Source: an uncultured Clostridia bacterium
Lineage (GTDB): Bacteria > Bacillota > Clostridia > Christensenellales > Borkfalkiaceae
Length of the DNA: 64,000 nt
Assembly (NCBI GenBank): GCA_944327465.1
Contig: CALVHH010000003.1
Span: 1-64,000, forward strand
Direction: 5' to 3'
The notes under the pieces were generated by a model, which ran no database searches, was not told the DNA's origin, and saw only the letters and a list, made by a program, of their open reading frames with translations. The translations under genes and the position numbers were made by a program. Positions 56,201 through 62,816 of the stretch are shown one piece after another (positions within the stretch are counted from its first letter, which is position 1; each line of letters starts with the position of its first letter).

Positions 56201-57226
56201 GGTGGTGGAGGCGTAGTCGCACGCGCTTACGTATATATCGTACTTCACCCAGCCGTTGTTGCCGTTTGCCCACGTTTTGCTCTCCTCGTCGTAGGGGTTG
56301 AGCACTGCGGTGTTTATGTTCTCTATCTTAAAGCTGTCAAGGTCGGTTCCGCCGGCAGTCTGTTCAATCTCGATGTATGCGCCGCGCTGGTCAACGACTT
56401 CGGTGCGGGTGTCGTTGTTGCCGCCGAAAAAGAGGTCGCTCGTCTTCACCCATACGCTTATCTTTGCAGCGGTGTTTGTTTCAAGGGTGAGGGTGGTGGA
56501 CGAGGTAAAGCTCGTGGCGGTGCCCTGCTTGTCGTCGTCTACATAGTTGTGTATCATGAGCACGTTGCTCTCTATAAGGCTGTCCTCGTCAAAATCCGGG
56601 GAAGTATAGTAGCTGCCGTCCTTTTCATAATACTCAACGCTGTTGCCTTCGGAATCGTACAGCACCGTCTTGCCGTCCTCTTCCGCCCAGCGGTAGCCGT
56701 GCGTATCGGGGTTGGCGATGTATTCGGCACCTTCGGCGATATAATAATCGTCGGTGTCGTCCTCGTCGTCATCCTCGTTTTCGACTATCGCAGATGCGGG
56801 GTCTTTGAAGGGCAGGTCTTCGGGCGAAGCGTTGTAGTTCACGTAGTCCTCGTCGCCGGAATCGAGTGCGGCGTTGTCCCAAAGCTTTTGGGGAAGTTCG
56901 GGGTCGGTCAGTCTGTTCCACGCAGCCGCAGTGGTGCCTATTACGCCCGATGCCGAATCGGATGAAGTGGCGCCGCTGTCGGTGGCAGAAGACCAGTTGT
57001 CTGCCGAGCCCAGGATGTAAGTTCCGTCGTTGTCGTTGAAAAATTCAAAGTTGCCGTTTTTAAGAATCTGTTCGTCCACGCGTGTGGAGGTGTTGCTTTC
57101 TTCCTCCCCGTCGTCGGAAGCGGGAGTGCAGGCGCTTGCAAACATTGCAAAAGACGCCGCCACAGCCACCGCCCCGAACAGGGCTGACTTGTACTTTGAG
57201 TTTTTCGTCTTAAATTTTTTGCTCAT
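53234..57226 (-). CDS. Very large doubly anchored surface protein of unknown function
   Basis: A 1330-residue exported protein. The N-terminus is basic and hydrophobic and ends in a lipobox (FASAC, Cys33), yet the C-terminus has a clear membrane helix (about 1240-1262) followed by a 68-residue cytoplasmic tail, basic first and acidic later. Between them are Asp/Ser/Thr/Tyr-rich beta domains: at least two jelly-roll-like units of similar plan (KISVWVKTSDLFFGG..., EGYAFFDDVTFEKY near 370; KIVSFWIKTSEL near 575; VNFFIRTGS near 1080), which look like carbohydrate-binding modules. A His/Asp run (DDDHDHDHG) lies just before the membrane helix. No catalytic motif was recognised. It is a single gene with its own promoter and AAGGATA site. 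Confidence 0.72.
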   Translation of the reverse strand: MSKKFKTKNSKYKSALFGAVAVAASFAMFASACTPASDDGEEESNTSTRVDEQILKNGNFEFFNDNDGTYILGSADNWSSATDSGATSSDSASGVIGTTAAAWNRLTDPELPQKLWDNAALDSGDEDYVNYNASPEDLPFKDPASAIVENEDDDEDDTDDYYIAEGAEYIANPDTHGYRWAEEDGKTVLYDSEGNSVEYYEKDGSYYTSPDFDEDSLIESNVLMIHNYVDDDKQGTATSFTSSTTLTLETNTAAKISVWVKTSDLFFGGNNDTRTEVVDQRGAYIEIEQTAGGTDLDSFKIENINTAVLNPYDEESKTWANGNNGWVKYDIYVSACDYASTTLTVTLGLGAAENYTLEGYAFFDDVTFEKYMSVDEMIDAAGGSEAFDAAVNDPELGTTCDLLSEPEDKIFRVDNEIFNDGDTVVEHYSSKYSYHIDLAIASQTAVELNADNTVAGLTVDDSGYASSNGKVNYVGQVGSPEDRTTYLPTDLNLSTADDVIANLSVSDSESWTSGIDGNYQSILDDEIRTAATLPAAGGNANVLLMLSARGAAYESVIADPLFTVDAHGYKIVSFWIKTSELNDRTAVTVTARQAGDEDNASSFEIDTTTVDPTTINDVDDVYNGWVQCYALVSNLLDEEQQFELVINYGTNEIKGTTASDYYGGWAAVANLSTIDVTEKAFDYAESGSTAASLSITEASSTDTKLDDTLYPNQIQTSLAVPSTYVGVNGASGRVQSVPVEPSAYDKANQNEYAGLINKEYFETYKDTYSELLTSLDAGSPLKALFASDADWNKVVGSAANQPLLIINTVREVAENTSGIYNYGYIGSEASASADSYTAVSVKVKVSEGAVATVYLVDPDSRKELAYSTPAYTFWYDNDGNVLKGEPDEDATREEQRANIAYSLREDGLYEDAEGNLYANLFNYSREYYDERANYFDAEGTKVPFDSLIEGEIYYADATGSAYAPHYLTTTDGDRVYSYVSGTDGDVVYKYFVDGEVSDTQVKAFDVTVAVPRYTAEESSPYSFTIDAIANPELAEKWITVNFFIRTGSQAKDYRLELWSGTRDEQMTEGVVDGSYVMFDYSAVTLDESTYSSLLNHYQSDIADAYRQAIKAADADIVFDSNDESIAYYEEIAKELGVSVDKYAYDAQYYTYTLYDSATYVPFNATTAEEGETGYNYAYNDYSEALAVLRVDDSAVNGSPMMNMFIDYSNVDKNISITTTTDVEDDDHDHDHGTTTDSTNIWLLVSSIVMVAAILIAIVVLLIRDMRKKFKRRPKTSKNTYNYTKNKRYVRTYVKEHGETPADNGELSEDDKFEQQLGENADNSPEGDDRN

Positions 57227-57312
57227 ATCTGTATCCTTAAAAATAATTGCAAAATTTTACGTTTTACTTGTCAGTCGGCGCGTTGTGCCGCGCCGCTTGA
57301 CCGTACCATTAC

Positions 57313-57341
57313 ATTTTAATATAAATCGACCTTTTAAGCAA
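57313..57341 (-). promoter_or_regulatory. Promoter of the large surface protein gene
   Basis: On the minus strand TTGCTT (57341-57336), 17-bp spacer, TAAAAT (57318-57313). The leader of about 80 bases contains the small hairpin GGCGCG-GCACAA-CGCGCC. Confidence 0.72.
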
Positions 57342-57408
57342 CTATTTCTGAGTGAAAATAAAGCAAAATTTCAAATATTCATTGCAAATTTGCACAAACT
57401 CTTTGGGT

Positions 57409-57780
57409 ATGAAGCAGATAAAGAGCGGCTCGCAAGTCAAACAGCGCATATTGAGCGGAGCGCTCATCGGCATAATAAACGGACTGTTCGGCGGCGGAGG
57501 CGGAATGATAGCCGTGCCCGTGCTCACCGGGCTTTTGGGATATCCCCAAAAGGAGGCGCACGCCACGGCAATAGCGGTTATAGCGCCCGTCTGCGCGGTC
57601 AGCGCGGCGGCATATGTTTTTGCAGGCTGCGCCTCGCCGCAGCTCGTCATTCCCGCCGCGCTGGGCAGTACTGCCGGCGGGCTGTTGGGCTCTCTGCTGC
57701 TCGGCAAATTGCCCGCGCTCGCCGTGCAGATATGTTTTATCGTCGTGATGTTGGCCGCGGGCATAAGGATGATGTTATAG
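57409..57780 (+). CDS. TauE/SafE-family permease, first half-size protein
   Basis: A 123-residue protein with about four hydrophobic helices and the TauE/SafE repeat pattern GLFGGGGGMIAVPVLTGLLG, followed by QKEAHATAIAVIAPVCAVSA. A normal TauE/SafE transporter (sulfite, sulfoacetate or related anion export) is about 250 residues with two such repeats in one chain; here the repeats are two genes. The start ATG 57409 lacks a good ribosome binding site; a GTG at 57352 would add 19 polar residues. The stop is one base from the next ATG. Confidence 0.83.
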   Translation: MKQIKSGSQVKQRILSGALIGIINGLFGGGGGMIAVPVLTGLLGYPQKEAHATAIAVIAPVCAVSAAAYVFAGCASPQLVIPAALGSTAGGLLGSLLLGKLPALAVQICFIVVMLAAGIRMML

Positions 57781-57781
57781 T

Positions 57782-58165
57782 ATGTCTTTTTTGGTATATC
57801 TTGCGGCGGGGTTTGTTTCGGGTCTGCTCGGCGGTATGGGCATGGGCGGCGGAACGGTGCTCATACCCGTACTCACCGTGTTCTGCGGCGTAGCCCAGCA
57901 GGCGGCTCAGGTCACAAATTTGCTTTCGTTTTTGCCCATGTCGGCATTTTCCGTGGCTATGCACAAAAAACAGGGTCTCATCCGCACGGGCGGGCTTGCG
58001 GCGCTCATCCTGCCGGCTGTATTAACGTCGGTCGGCGGCGGGCTCGTGGCGCTCGTGTTGCCCGCAGACCTGCTCGGCAGACTTTTCGGCGCATTTCTCG
58101 TAGCGCTTGCGGTCAAGAGCGCGCTCTCGCTGTCCGTCGGGGCGCTGCGCGGAGAGGGGACATAA
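57782..58165 (+). CDS. TauE/SafE-family permease, second half-size protein
   Basis: A 127-residue protein with four hydrophobic helices and the same repeat pattern (GLLGGMGMGGGTVLIPVLTV, then QQAAQVTNLLSFLPMSAFSV). It begins one base after the stop of the first half, so the two are made together and presumably form the full eight-helix permease as a heterodimer. No T-rich terminator follows; the gene on the other strand ends 4 bases away. Confidence 0.83.
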   Translation: MSFLVYLAAGFVSGLLGGMGMGGGTVLIPVLTVFCGVAQQAAQVTNLLSFLPMSAFSVAMHKKQGLIRTGGLAALILPAVLTSVGGGLVALVLPADLLGRLFGAFLVALAVKSALSLSVGALRGEGT

Positions 58166-58169
58166 AATT

Positions 58170-59663
58170 TCACTTTTTAAGTATGGCTTTGAGCGCCGCA
58201 AATTTTACCGCTCCCGCAACCCGCAGCGCCGCAAGCATGAATGCCGTAACGGCGGCGCCGCATACCGCCATGGCTGCCGCCGTCGGCATACTGTCCGTCA
58301 GGCTGTCTATGACGAGCCCGAACATGCTGCCGAGTACGCACAGCGCGGTACAGGTGACCGTGTATTTTGCCCACGATACCGAAGGACACTTTTTGCTAAG
58401 CAATGCAAGGTTGAGCCCCGCGGTAATAAAGTTGCTGCCCGCAAGTCCCGTCATGTATGAGTATATCCCTGCAATCGGCGTCAAAACAAATATGCATGCC
58501 AGCATAAACAAGGCGCCTATAAAAAAGTAGATGAGCGTCTTTACTTCGCAGTTCATCGAGTTGAGCACGGTCGTAGTTATCATCGATATGCACATCGGCA
58601 TCAGCATGAATGAAAAATCGCTTATCACGCGTCCGCTGAAGGCGTTGTCGAACAGCAGCACGCCTATTTCGTCGCCCAGCACATACAGGGGTGGTATGAC
58701 TATTGCGGCAATCAGCACGGCGGCTTTGATCGTCTTTTCGATGTCGCCGCGCAATTTTTGCGTGCGCTTTGCGTAGTAATGCTCGCTCATCTCGGGAGCG
58801 GTCACCACGGCTATTGAACCTATCAGCGAATTTGGTATGAACAGCACGGGCAGGCTCATGCCGGTGACCGCGCCGTAAAGGGCAAGCGCCTCCGAATTTT
58901 CGTAGCCGCAGGTGCTTATGAGCAGTGCGGGCAAAAATGTTGCCACCACCGAATTTATCAGCGAGGTCGAAGTACGCATTGCGGTTATTGGCATTGCCGA
59001 AGCCAGCAGCGGCTTGAGCTGCTCGCGGGGGTGAACGAACTTTCCGCCGTGCGCAAGGTACCAGCCCACCGAAACGATAAACGAAAATATATAGGATATC
59101 AGCACGGCGACAGTCGCACGGAACGCGCCGTCAGAAGGCGATGAAGCGAACATTACGAGTATGCTGCCAAGAATGACCATAACGCTGTCTTCGGCGAGCT
59201 CTATCAGCGAATAGGGCATGAATTGCTTGTTGCCCCAGAATGTGCCCCGCATCACCGCGTATACCGATGTAAGTATGAGTCCTGGCAGCAGTATGACGAA
59301 TATGTCTATGCTGTCCCCGTCGGGGAAGAGGAATGACAGCATGCCGCGGCCGAAAAACAATATTATTGCCGCGGGCACGGTAAACAGCAGCGTTCCCGCC
59401 ACGCCTGCCGAAACTACCGCGTGTTTGCCCGCCAAGGTGCCGGTGGCGCTCTGCTTTGCTATCATCCGCGATACCGTCACCGGTATTCCGCTCGACGCCA
59501 TAGTCAAAAATACTGAAAAGACAGAAAGGCATATCTGGTAAATGCCTACGCCCTCCGCGCCGAGAAAGCGCGAAAGCACTATTCTGTAAGCAAAGGATAG
59601 AGCCTTTTCGATAGTGGAAAATATTGTTACCTGAGCCGCAGATGCGTAAATGTTTTTTGCCAT
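58170..59663 (-). CDS. spoVB: SpoVB/YtgP-type oligosaccharide flippase
   Basis: A 497-residue polytopic protein of the MOP superfamily with about fourteen helices. The start TIFSTIEKALSFAYRIVLSRFLGAEGVGIYQ and the PNSLIGSIAVVTAPEMSE segment near 280 are typical of the stage V sporulation protein B and YtgP group (given in parts: KALSFAYRIVLSRFLG and EGVGIYQICLS). Members flip lipid II for cortex or wall synthesis. With SpoIIID elsewhere in the window a sporulation role is likely, but a vegetative role as in YtgP is possible. The ATG has no ribosome binding site and lies 8 bases after a TAAAAT on the minus strand (59677-59672). Confidence 0.85.
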   Translation of the reverse strand: MAKNIYASAAQVTIFSTIEKALSFAYRIVLSRFLGAEGVGIYQICLSVFSVFLTMASSGIPVTVSRMIAKQSATGTLAGKHAVVSAGVAGTLLFTVPAAIILFFGRGMLSFLFPDGDSIDIFVILLPGLILTSVYAVMRGTFWGNKQFMPYSLIELAEDSVMVILGSILVMFASSPSDGAFRATVAVLISYIFSFIVSVGWYLAHGGKFVHPREQLKPLLASAMPITAMRTSTSLINSVVATFLPALLISTCGYENSEALALYGAVTGMSLPVLFIPNSLIGSIAVVTAPEMSEHYYAKRTQKLRGDIEKTIKAAVLIAAIVIPPLYVLGDEIGVLLFDNAFSGRVISDFSFMLMPMCISMITTTVLNSMNCEVKTLIYFFIGALFMLACIFVLTPIAGIYSYMTGLAGSNFITAGLNLALLSKKCPSVSWAKYTVTCTALCVLGSMFGLVIDSLTDSMPTAAAMAVCGAAVTAFMLAALRVAGAVKFAALKAILKK

Positions 59664-59736
59664 TACGCTCTATTTTACATAATTTTTCCGCGGAATATGT
59701 TAACATGTGCCGCAGTTCGTCGCATAAGATATATAA

Positions 59737-60006
59737 ATGTATGTGCTTGAATGCGACAGACCGCCATTTATCAGGATATCGGGCGAAGATATGCGGCGCA
59801 GGGCGGAGCGTTGCTTTATGTGTCCCGTCCATGCCAGGGGAGGCGGCGACGTCGCCGCCCTGTTTCCGCGCAATTGTACGGCGTATGTCGCCGGTCCGCT
59901 TGAAAGCTTTGGTTCTATTGCGCGCAAGTTCGGCGCCGATGCCGCGGAGTTAAAAAAATTCAACGGCGGCGAAGTATACGCTTCGCGCACAATCTACGTG
60001 CCTTGA
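59737..60006 (+). CDS. Small LysM-domain protein
   Basis: An 89-residue protein. Residues 45-89 form a LysM peptidoglycan-binding domain (TAYVAGPLESFGSIARKFG, AAELKKFNGGEVYASRTIYVP read in two parts). The N-terminal half is basic with two close Cys residues (RCFMCPVHARGG) and has no signal peptide, as in spore-coat LysM proteins that act from the mother cell. It lies between spoVB and a Cys-rich gene. A role at the spore surface is inference. The start codon has no Shine-Dalgarno sequence. Confidence 0.75.
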   Translation: MYVLECDRPPFIRISGEDMRRRAERCFMCPVHARGGGDVAALFPRNCTAYVAGPLESFGSIARKFGADAAELKKFNGGEVYASRTIYVP

Positions 60007-60094
60007 GATTTTGGCGCCAACGGGTCATAACAAATTGCCCGTCTCATTCATAAAATAAAGTAATACAACTAACAGTTTTTACGGAGGTAGAAAT

Positions 60095-60757
60095 ATGTCC
60101 TTTTATTCAAACTTTCAATCGTCGCAGTGTCCGGGTTGCATAACGGGCAATGCGCTCACGGGTCTGAGTGAAAAGGTATGCATTCAGGCACAGAAAATTT
60201 TCGATGCCTGCATAAAGCAGGTACAGATAGAAAATTACACCCTGACGCTCACCGACCTCACTCCCGCCGACCCTACATATCCTTTAACTTTTGTCAGCGC
60301 CCGTTCGGTCACTTCGGCAGGCACGATAACTTCACTCACGGTCGACAGGCTCGCCGATAAGCAGGGCTGCGCCCGCGTGCAGGCGGTCGTGTCCGTTCCC
60401 GTCGAAGTGGCTTACACCGATGCCAACGGAACGGAGGGGGTAGCCCAGGCAGTAATTTCGGTCACGCAGGATGTGCTCTTGTCAGTCCCCGCTCCGTCAA
60501 TCATGCCCTATCGCATAACGGCTGAAACTTCGGCTGTCTCGGCGGAGGGAACATTCAATGCCCAAAACAACACCTTCACGGTTGAAGCGTGCGTCACGAT
60601 AATTTTAAAGGTATCTATCGACGTCCAGATACTGCTTCCCTCGTACGGCTACTGTGCCATTCCGCCCGCACAGGACTACTCGCACGAAGTGTGCCAGGGC
60701 TTTTTCGAACTGCCTCTCTATCCCCAATCCGCCAAGACGTGCGGCAAATGCAAATAA
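60095..60757 (+). CDS. Cys-rich protein of unknown function, possible spore-surface protein
   Basis: A 220-residue protein without signal peptide or membrane helix. Cysteines cluster at the ends (QCPGCITG near residue 11, KVCIQAQKIFDAC near 27, YGYCAIPPAQ near 195 and TCGKCK at the C-terminus). The middle is a beta-rich domain (VVSVPVEVAYTDANG, ISVTQDVLLSVP, CVTIILKVSIDVQILLP). It reminds me of small Cys-rich spore-coat or exosporium proteins of Clostridia, but I cannot name a family. ACGGAGG precedes the ATG. A LysM protein gene and spoVB are next to it. Confidence 0.68.
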   Translation: MSFYSNFQSSQCPGCITGNALTGLSEKVCIQAQKIFDACIKQVQIENYTLTLTDLTPADPTYPLTFVSARSVTSAGTITSLTVDRLADKQGCARVQAVVSVPVEVAYTDANGTEGVAQAVISVTQDVLLSVPAPSIMPYRITAETSAVSAEGTFNAQNNTFTVEACVTIILKVSIDVQILLPSYGYCAIPPAQDYSHEVCQGFFELPLYPQSAKTCGKCK

Positions 60758-60772
60758 ATAATGTTTGCTGCG

Positions 60773-60806
60773 GCGCGGCGCCCGATGGGGCGCCGCGCAT
60801 ATTTTG
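60773..60806 (+). terminator. Intrinsic terminator after the Cys-rich gene
   Basis: A perfect 11-bp stem (60773-60783 with 60788-60798, loop GATG) followed by ATATTTTG. Confidence 0.85.
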
Positions 60807-60837
60807 AGCATTGTTGACGATATTTGTAATATTGCAC

Positions 60838-60857
60838 AGTACTATGTCACATATAAT
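60838..60857 (+). repeat. Palindromic intergenic motif, copy 4 (degenerate)
   Basis: AGTACTATGTCACATATAAT, matching the left arm and CAC loop of the other three copies; the right arm has decayed. Confidence 0.5.
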
Positions 60858-60946
60858 CGGTTAAAATTTTGTATTTTTTGCTCGCGGCGCAGCCGCCGGG
60901 GATAAAAATACTTTTATCGCGCAAAAAAATATGCTACAATAGGTGC

Positions 60947-61642
60947 ATGAAAGTTTATGCGATAAGCGATTTGCACCTATCGGGACTTGCCGATAAGCCG
61001 ATGAATGTATTCGGCGGCAACTGGGAAGGTCACTTCGATAAAATAAAGAGCGATTGGCTCGCAAAAGTTCTGCCCGAGGACGTTGTGCTCATTTGCGGCG
61101 ATATAAGCTGGGGCACTACTTTGGATGAAGGACTGTACGACCTTGAAAGTTTAAAGTGTCTGCCGGGCAGAAAAGTGTTTATCCGCGGCAACCATGACTA
61201 TTGGTGGAACGGTATAACCAAACTGCGCCGCGCCGCGCCCGACGATACCTTTTATTTTCTTCAGAACGACTGCGTCAGGTTCGAAAACGTCGTCATCTGC
61301 GGTTCACGCGGCTGGACCTGCCCGGGCAGCGCCGACTATACCGAGCATGACGAAAAACTTTACCTGCGCGAAGCCGAGCGCTTCAAGCTGTGCTTCAAAG
61401 AGGTCGAAAAGATAAAAAGAGAGGGAGATACGCTTATAGCGCTCATACACTACCCGCCCATGGGGCTCAGGCTGCAGCCTACGCTTTTTACTCAGCTGTT
61501 CGAATCGAACGGGGTGGATAAGGTTGTGTTCGGGCACCTGCACGGCGATGTGTTTTTCCCTTTTCGTCACGTCAGAGAAGGCATAGAGTATATACTCACT
61601 TCCTGCGATAAAGTAAACTTCTGTCTGCAAAGAATTTTATAA
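60947..61642 (+). CDS. Calcineurin-like metallophosphoesterase
   Basis: A 231-residue two-metal phosphoesterase. All family motifs are visible: ISDLHLSG near residue 6, ICGDISWG near 47, RGNHDYWWNG near 78, LIHYPPMG near 165 and FGHLHGDVF near 195. The variety of targets in this superfamily (phosphodiesters, nucleotides, phosphoproteins) prevents a precise call. The start is ATG 60947, 6 bases after TACAAT and without a Shine-Dalgarno sequence, again a leaderless layout. A further upstream frame has no support. Confidence 0.9.
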   Translation: MKVYAISDLHLSGLADKPMNVFGGNWEGHFDKIKSDWLAKVLPEDVVLICGDISWGTTLDEGLYDLESLKCLPGRKVFIRGNHDYWWNGITKLRRAAPDDTFYFLQNDCVRFENVVICGSRGWTCPGSADYTEHDEKLYLREAERFKLCFKEVEKIKREGDTLIALIHYPPMGLRLQPTLFTQLFESNGVDKVVFGHLHGDVFFPFRHVREGIEYILTSCDKVNFCLQRIL

Positions 61643-61661
61643 AATTTTTTTGTCTTTTCTC

Positions 61662-61690
61662 TTTACATTTTGGCGTTTTGATGTTATACT
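61662..61690 (+). promoter_or_regulatory. Promoter of the pyrBC transcript
   Basis: TTTACA at 61662-61667, 17-bp spacer, TATACT at 61685-61690. The leader to pyrB is about 185 bases. Confidence 0.78.
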
Positions 61691-61775
61691 TTTTAAAGAA
61701 AATCAGTATATCGGCGGAAAATAAATTGAGTATTTTCATCGGTCAAAATTCATCTCATAACCTGTCGTTTTCATT

Positions 61776-61822
61776 GCGGAATCATTGCCTCCTTTGACGG
61801 GGCGATAATTTCCGCTTTTTTT
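61776..61822 (+). terminator. Terminator-like attenuator in the pyrB leader
   Basis: GCGGAATCATTGCC pairs with GGCGATAATTTCCGC (one bulge, one mismatch, one G-T) around a 9-base loop, followed by T7. It lies between the pyr promoter and pyrB, so it can reduce pyr expression. No clear PyrR-binding sequence or antiterminator is seen. A second small stem, GCCGCA-GGC-TGCGGC (about 61830-61844), follows. Confidence 0.75.
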
Positions 61823-61883
61823 ATGCCTGCCGCAGGCTGCGGCTCTTTAATGCTGTCAAATTATTTTTTAAGGAAATTTATAC

Positions 61884-62816
61884 ATGTTCAAATCAAAAGA
61901 CTTGCTCGGTCTGCTTCATGTATCTGCGGAGGAGATTTCCGAAACATTGAATCTCGCGCATGAGTACAAGCTCAAAATAAAAGCCGGGCAGAAAAAATTT
62001 TCCGACCTTTCGGGCAAGACTCTGGTCACGCTGTTCTATGAAAACAGCACCCGCACGCGCACTTCGTTCGAGCTTGCGGGCAAATATCTCGGTGCGCACG
62101 AAGTCAATATCTCCGCTTCGTCAAGCTCCGTGCAGAAGGGCGAATCGCTCATCGATACGGGCAAGACTTTGGCGGCGCTCGGCACCGACTTTATCGCCAT
62201 ACGCCATCCCATGGCGGGTGCGCCCCATCTGCTCGCCAAAACAGTCGGCGTCTCCGTTCTCAACGGCGGCGACGGCATGAACGAACACCCCACCCAGGCG
62301 CTCCTGGACATGCTCACCATGCACGAAACTTTCGGCTCTTTAAAGGGGCTCAAAGTCGCCATTCTCGGCGACATCAAGCACAGCAGGGTGGCAAAATCCA
62401 ATCTGTTCGGTCTGTCTAAAATGGGTGCCGAAGTCTGGGTCTACGCGCCCAGAACGCTCATGCCTGTCGGTTTCGATGCCCTCGGCGCGCACATAGCCCG
62501 TTCGCGCGAGGAAGCCATAGCGGGCGCAAACGTCGTCATGGGGCTCAGGATACAGCTCGAACGTCAGTCGGGCGGGCTGTTTCCTTCGCTTTCGGAATAT
62601 TCCCGTTTCTACGGCGTAAAGGATGACATGCTCTCTATTGCCGCAAAGGGCGCCATAATCATGCACCCCGGTCCCGTAAATCGCGGCATAGAGCTTACGC
62701 CTTCGCTCATCGACGGCGCCGACAGCAGAATAGAAGATCAGGTAACTTCCGGTCTGTGCGTGCGCATGGCGGCGCTCAGGCTCATTGCGGAATACAGGGA
62801 GAAGAACGGCTTATGA
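61884..62816 (+). CDS. pyrB: Aspartate carbamoyltransferase catalytic subunit
   Basis: It makes carbamoyl aspartate from carbamoyl phosphate and aspartate, the second step of pyrimidine synthesis. The 310-residue protein has the carbamoyl phosphate loop FYENSTRTRTSFELA near residue 51, SSVQKGESLIDT near 80, the IRHPMAGAPHLL segment near 106, the HPTQALLDMLT motif near 134 and HPGPVNRGIEL near 262. An AAGGAAAT site precedes the ATG. The stop overlaps the pyrC start by 4 bases. No regulatory subunit gene (pyrI) follows directly. Confidence 0.96.
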   Translation: MFKSKDLLGLLHVSAEEISETLNLAHEYKLKIKAGQKKFSDLSGKTLVTLFYENSTRTRTSFELAGKYLGAHEVNISASSSSVQKGESLIDTGKTLAALGTDFIAIRHPMAGAPHLLAKTVGVSVLNGGDGMNEHPTQALLDMLTMHETFGSLKGLKVAILGDIKHSRVAKSNLFGLSKMGAEVWVYAPRTLMPVGFDALGAHIARSREEAIAGANVVMGLRIQLERQSGGLFPSLSEYSRFYGVKDDMLSIAAKGAIIMHPGPVNRGIELTPSLIDGADSRIEDQVTSGLCVRMAALRLIAEYREKNGL

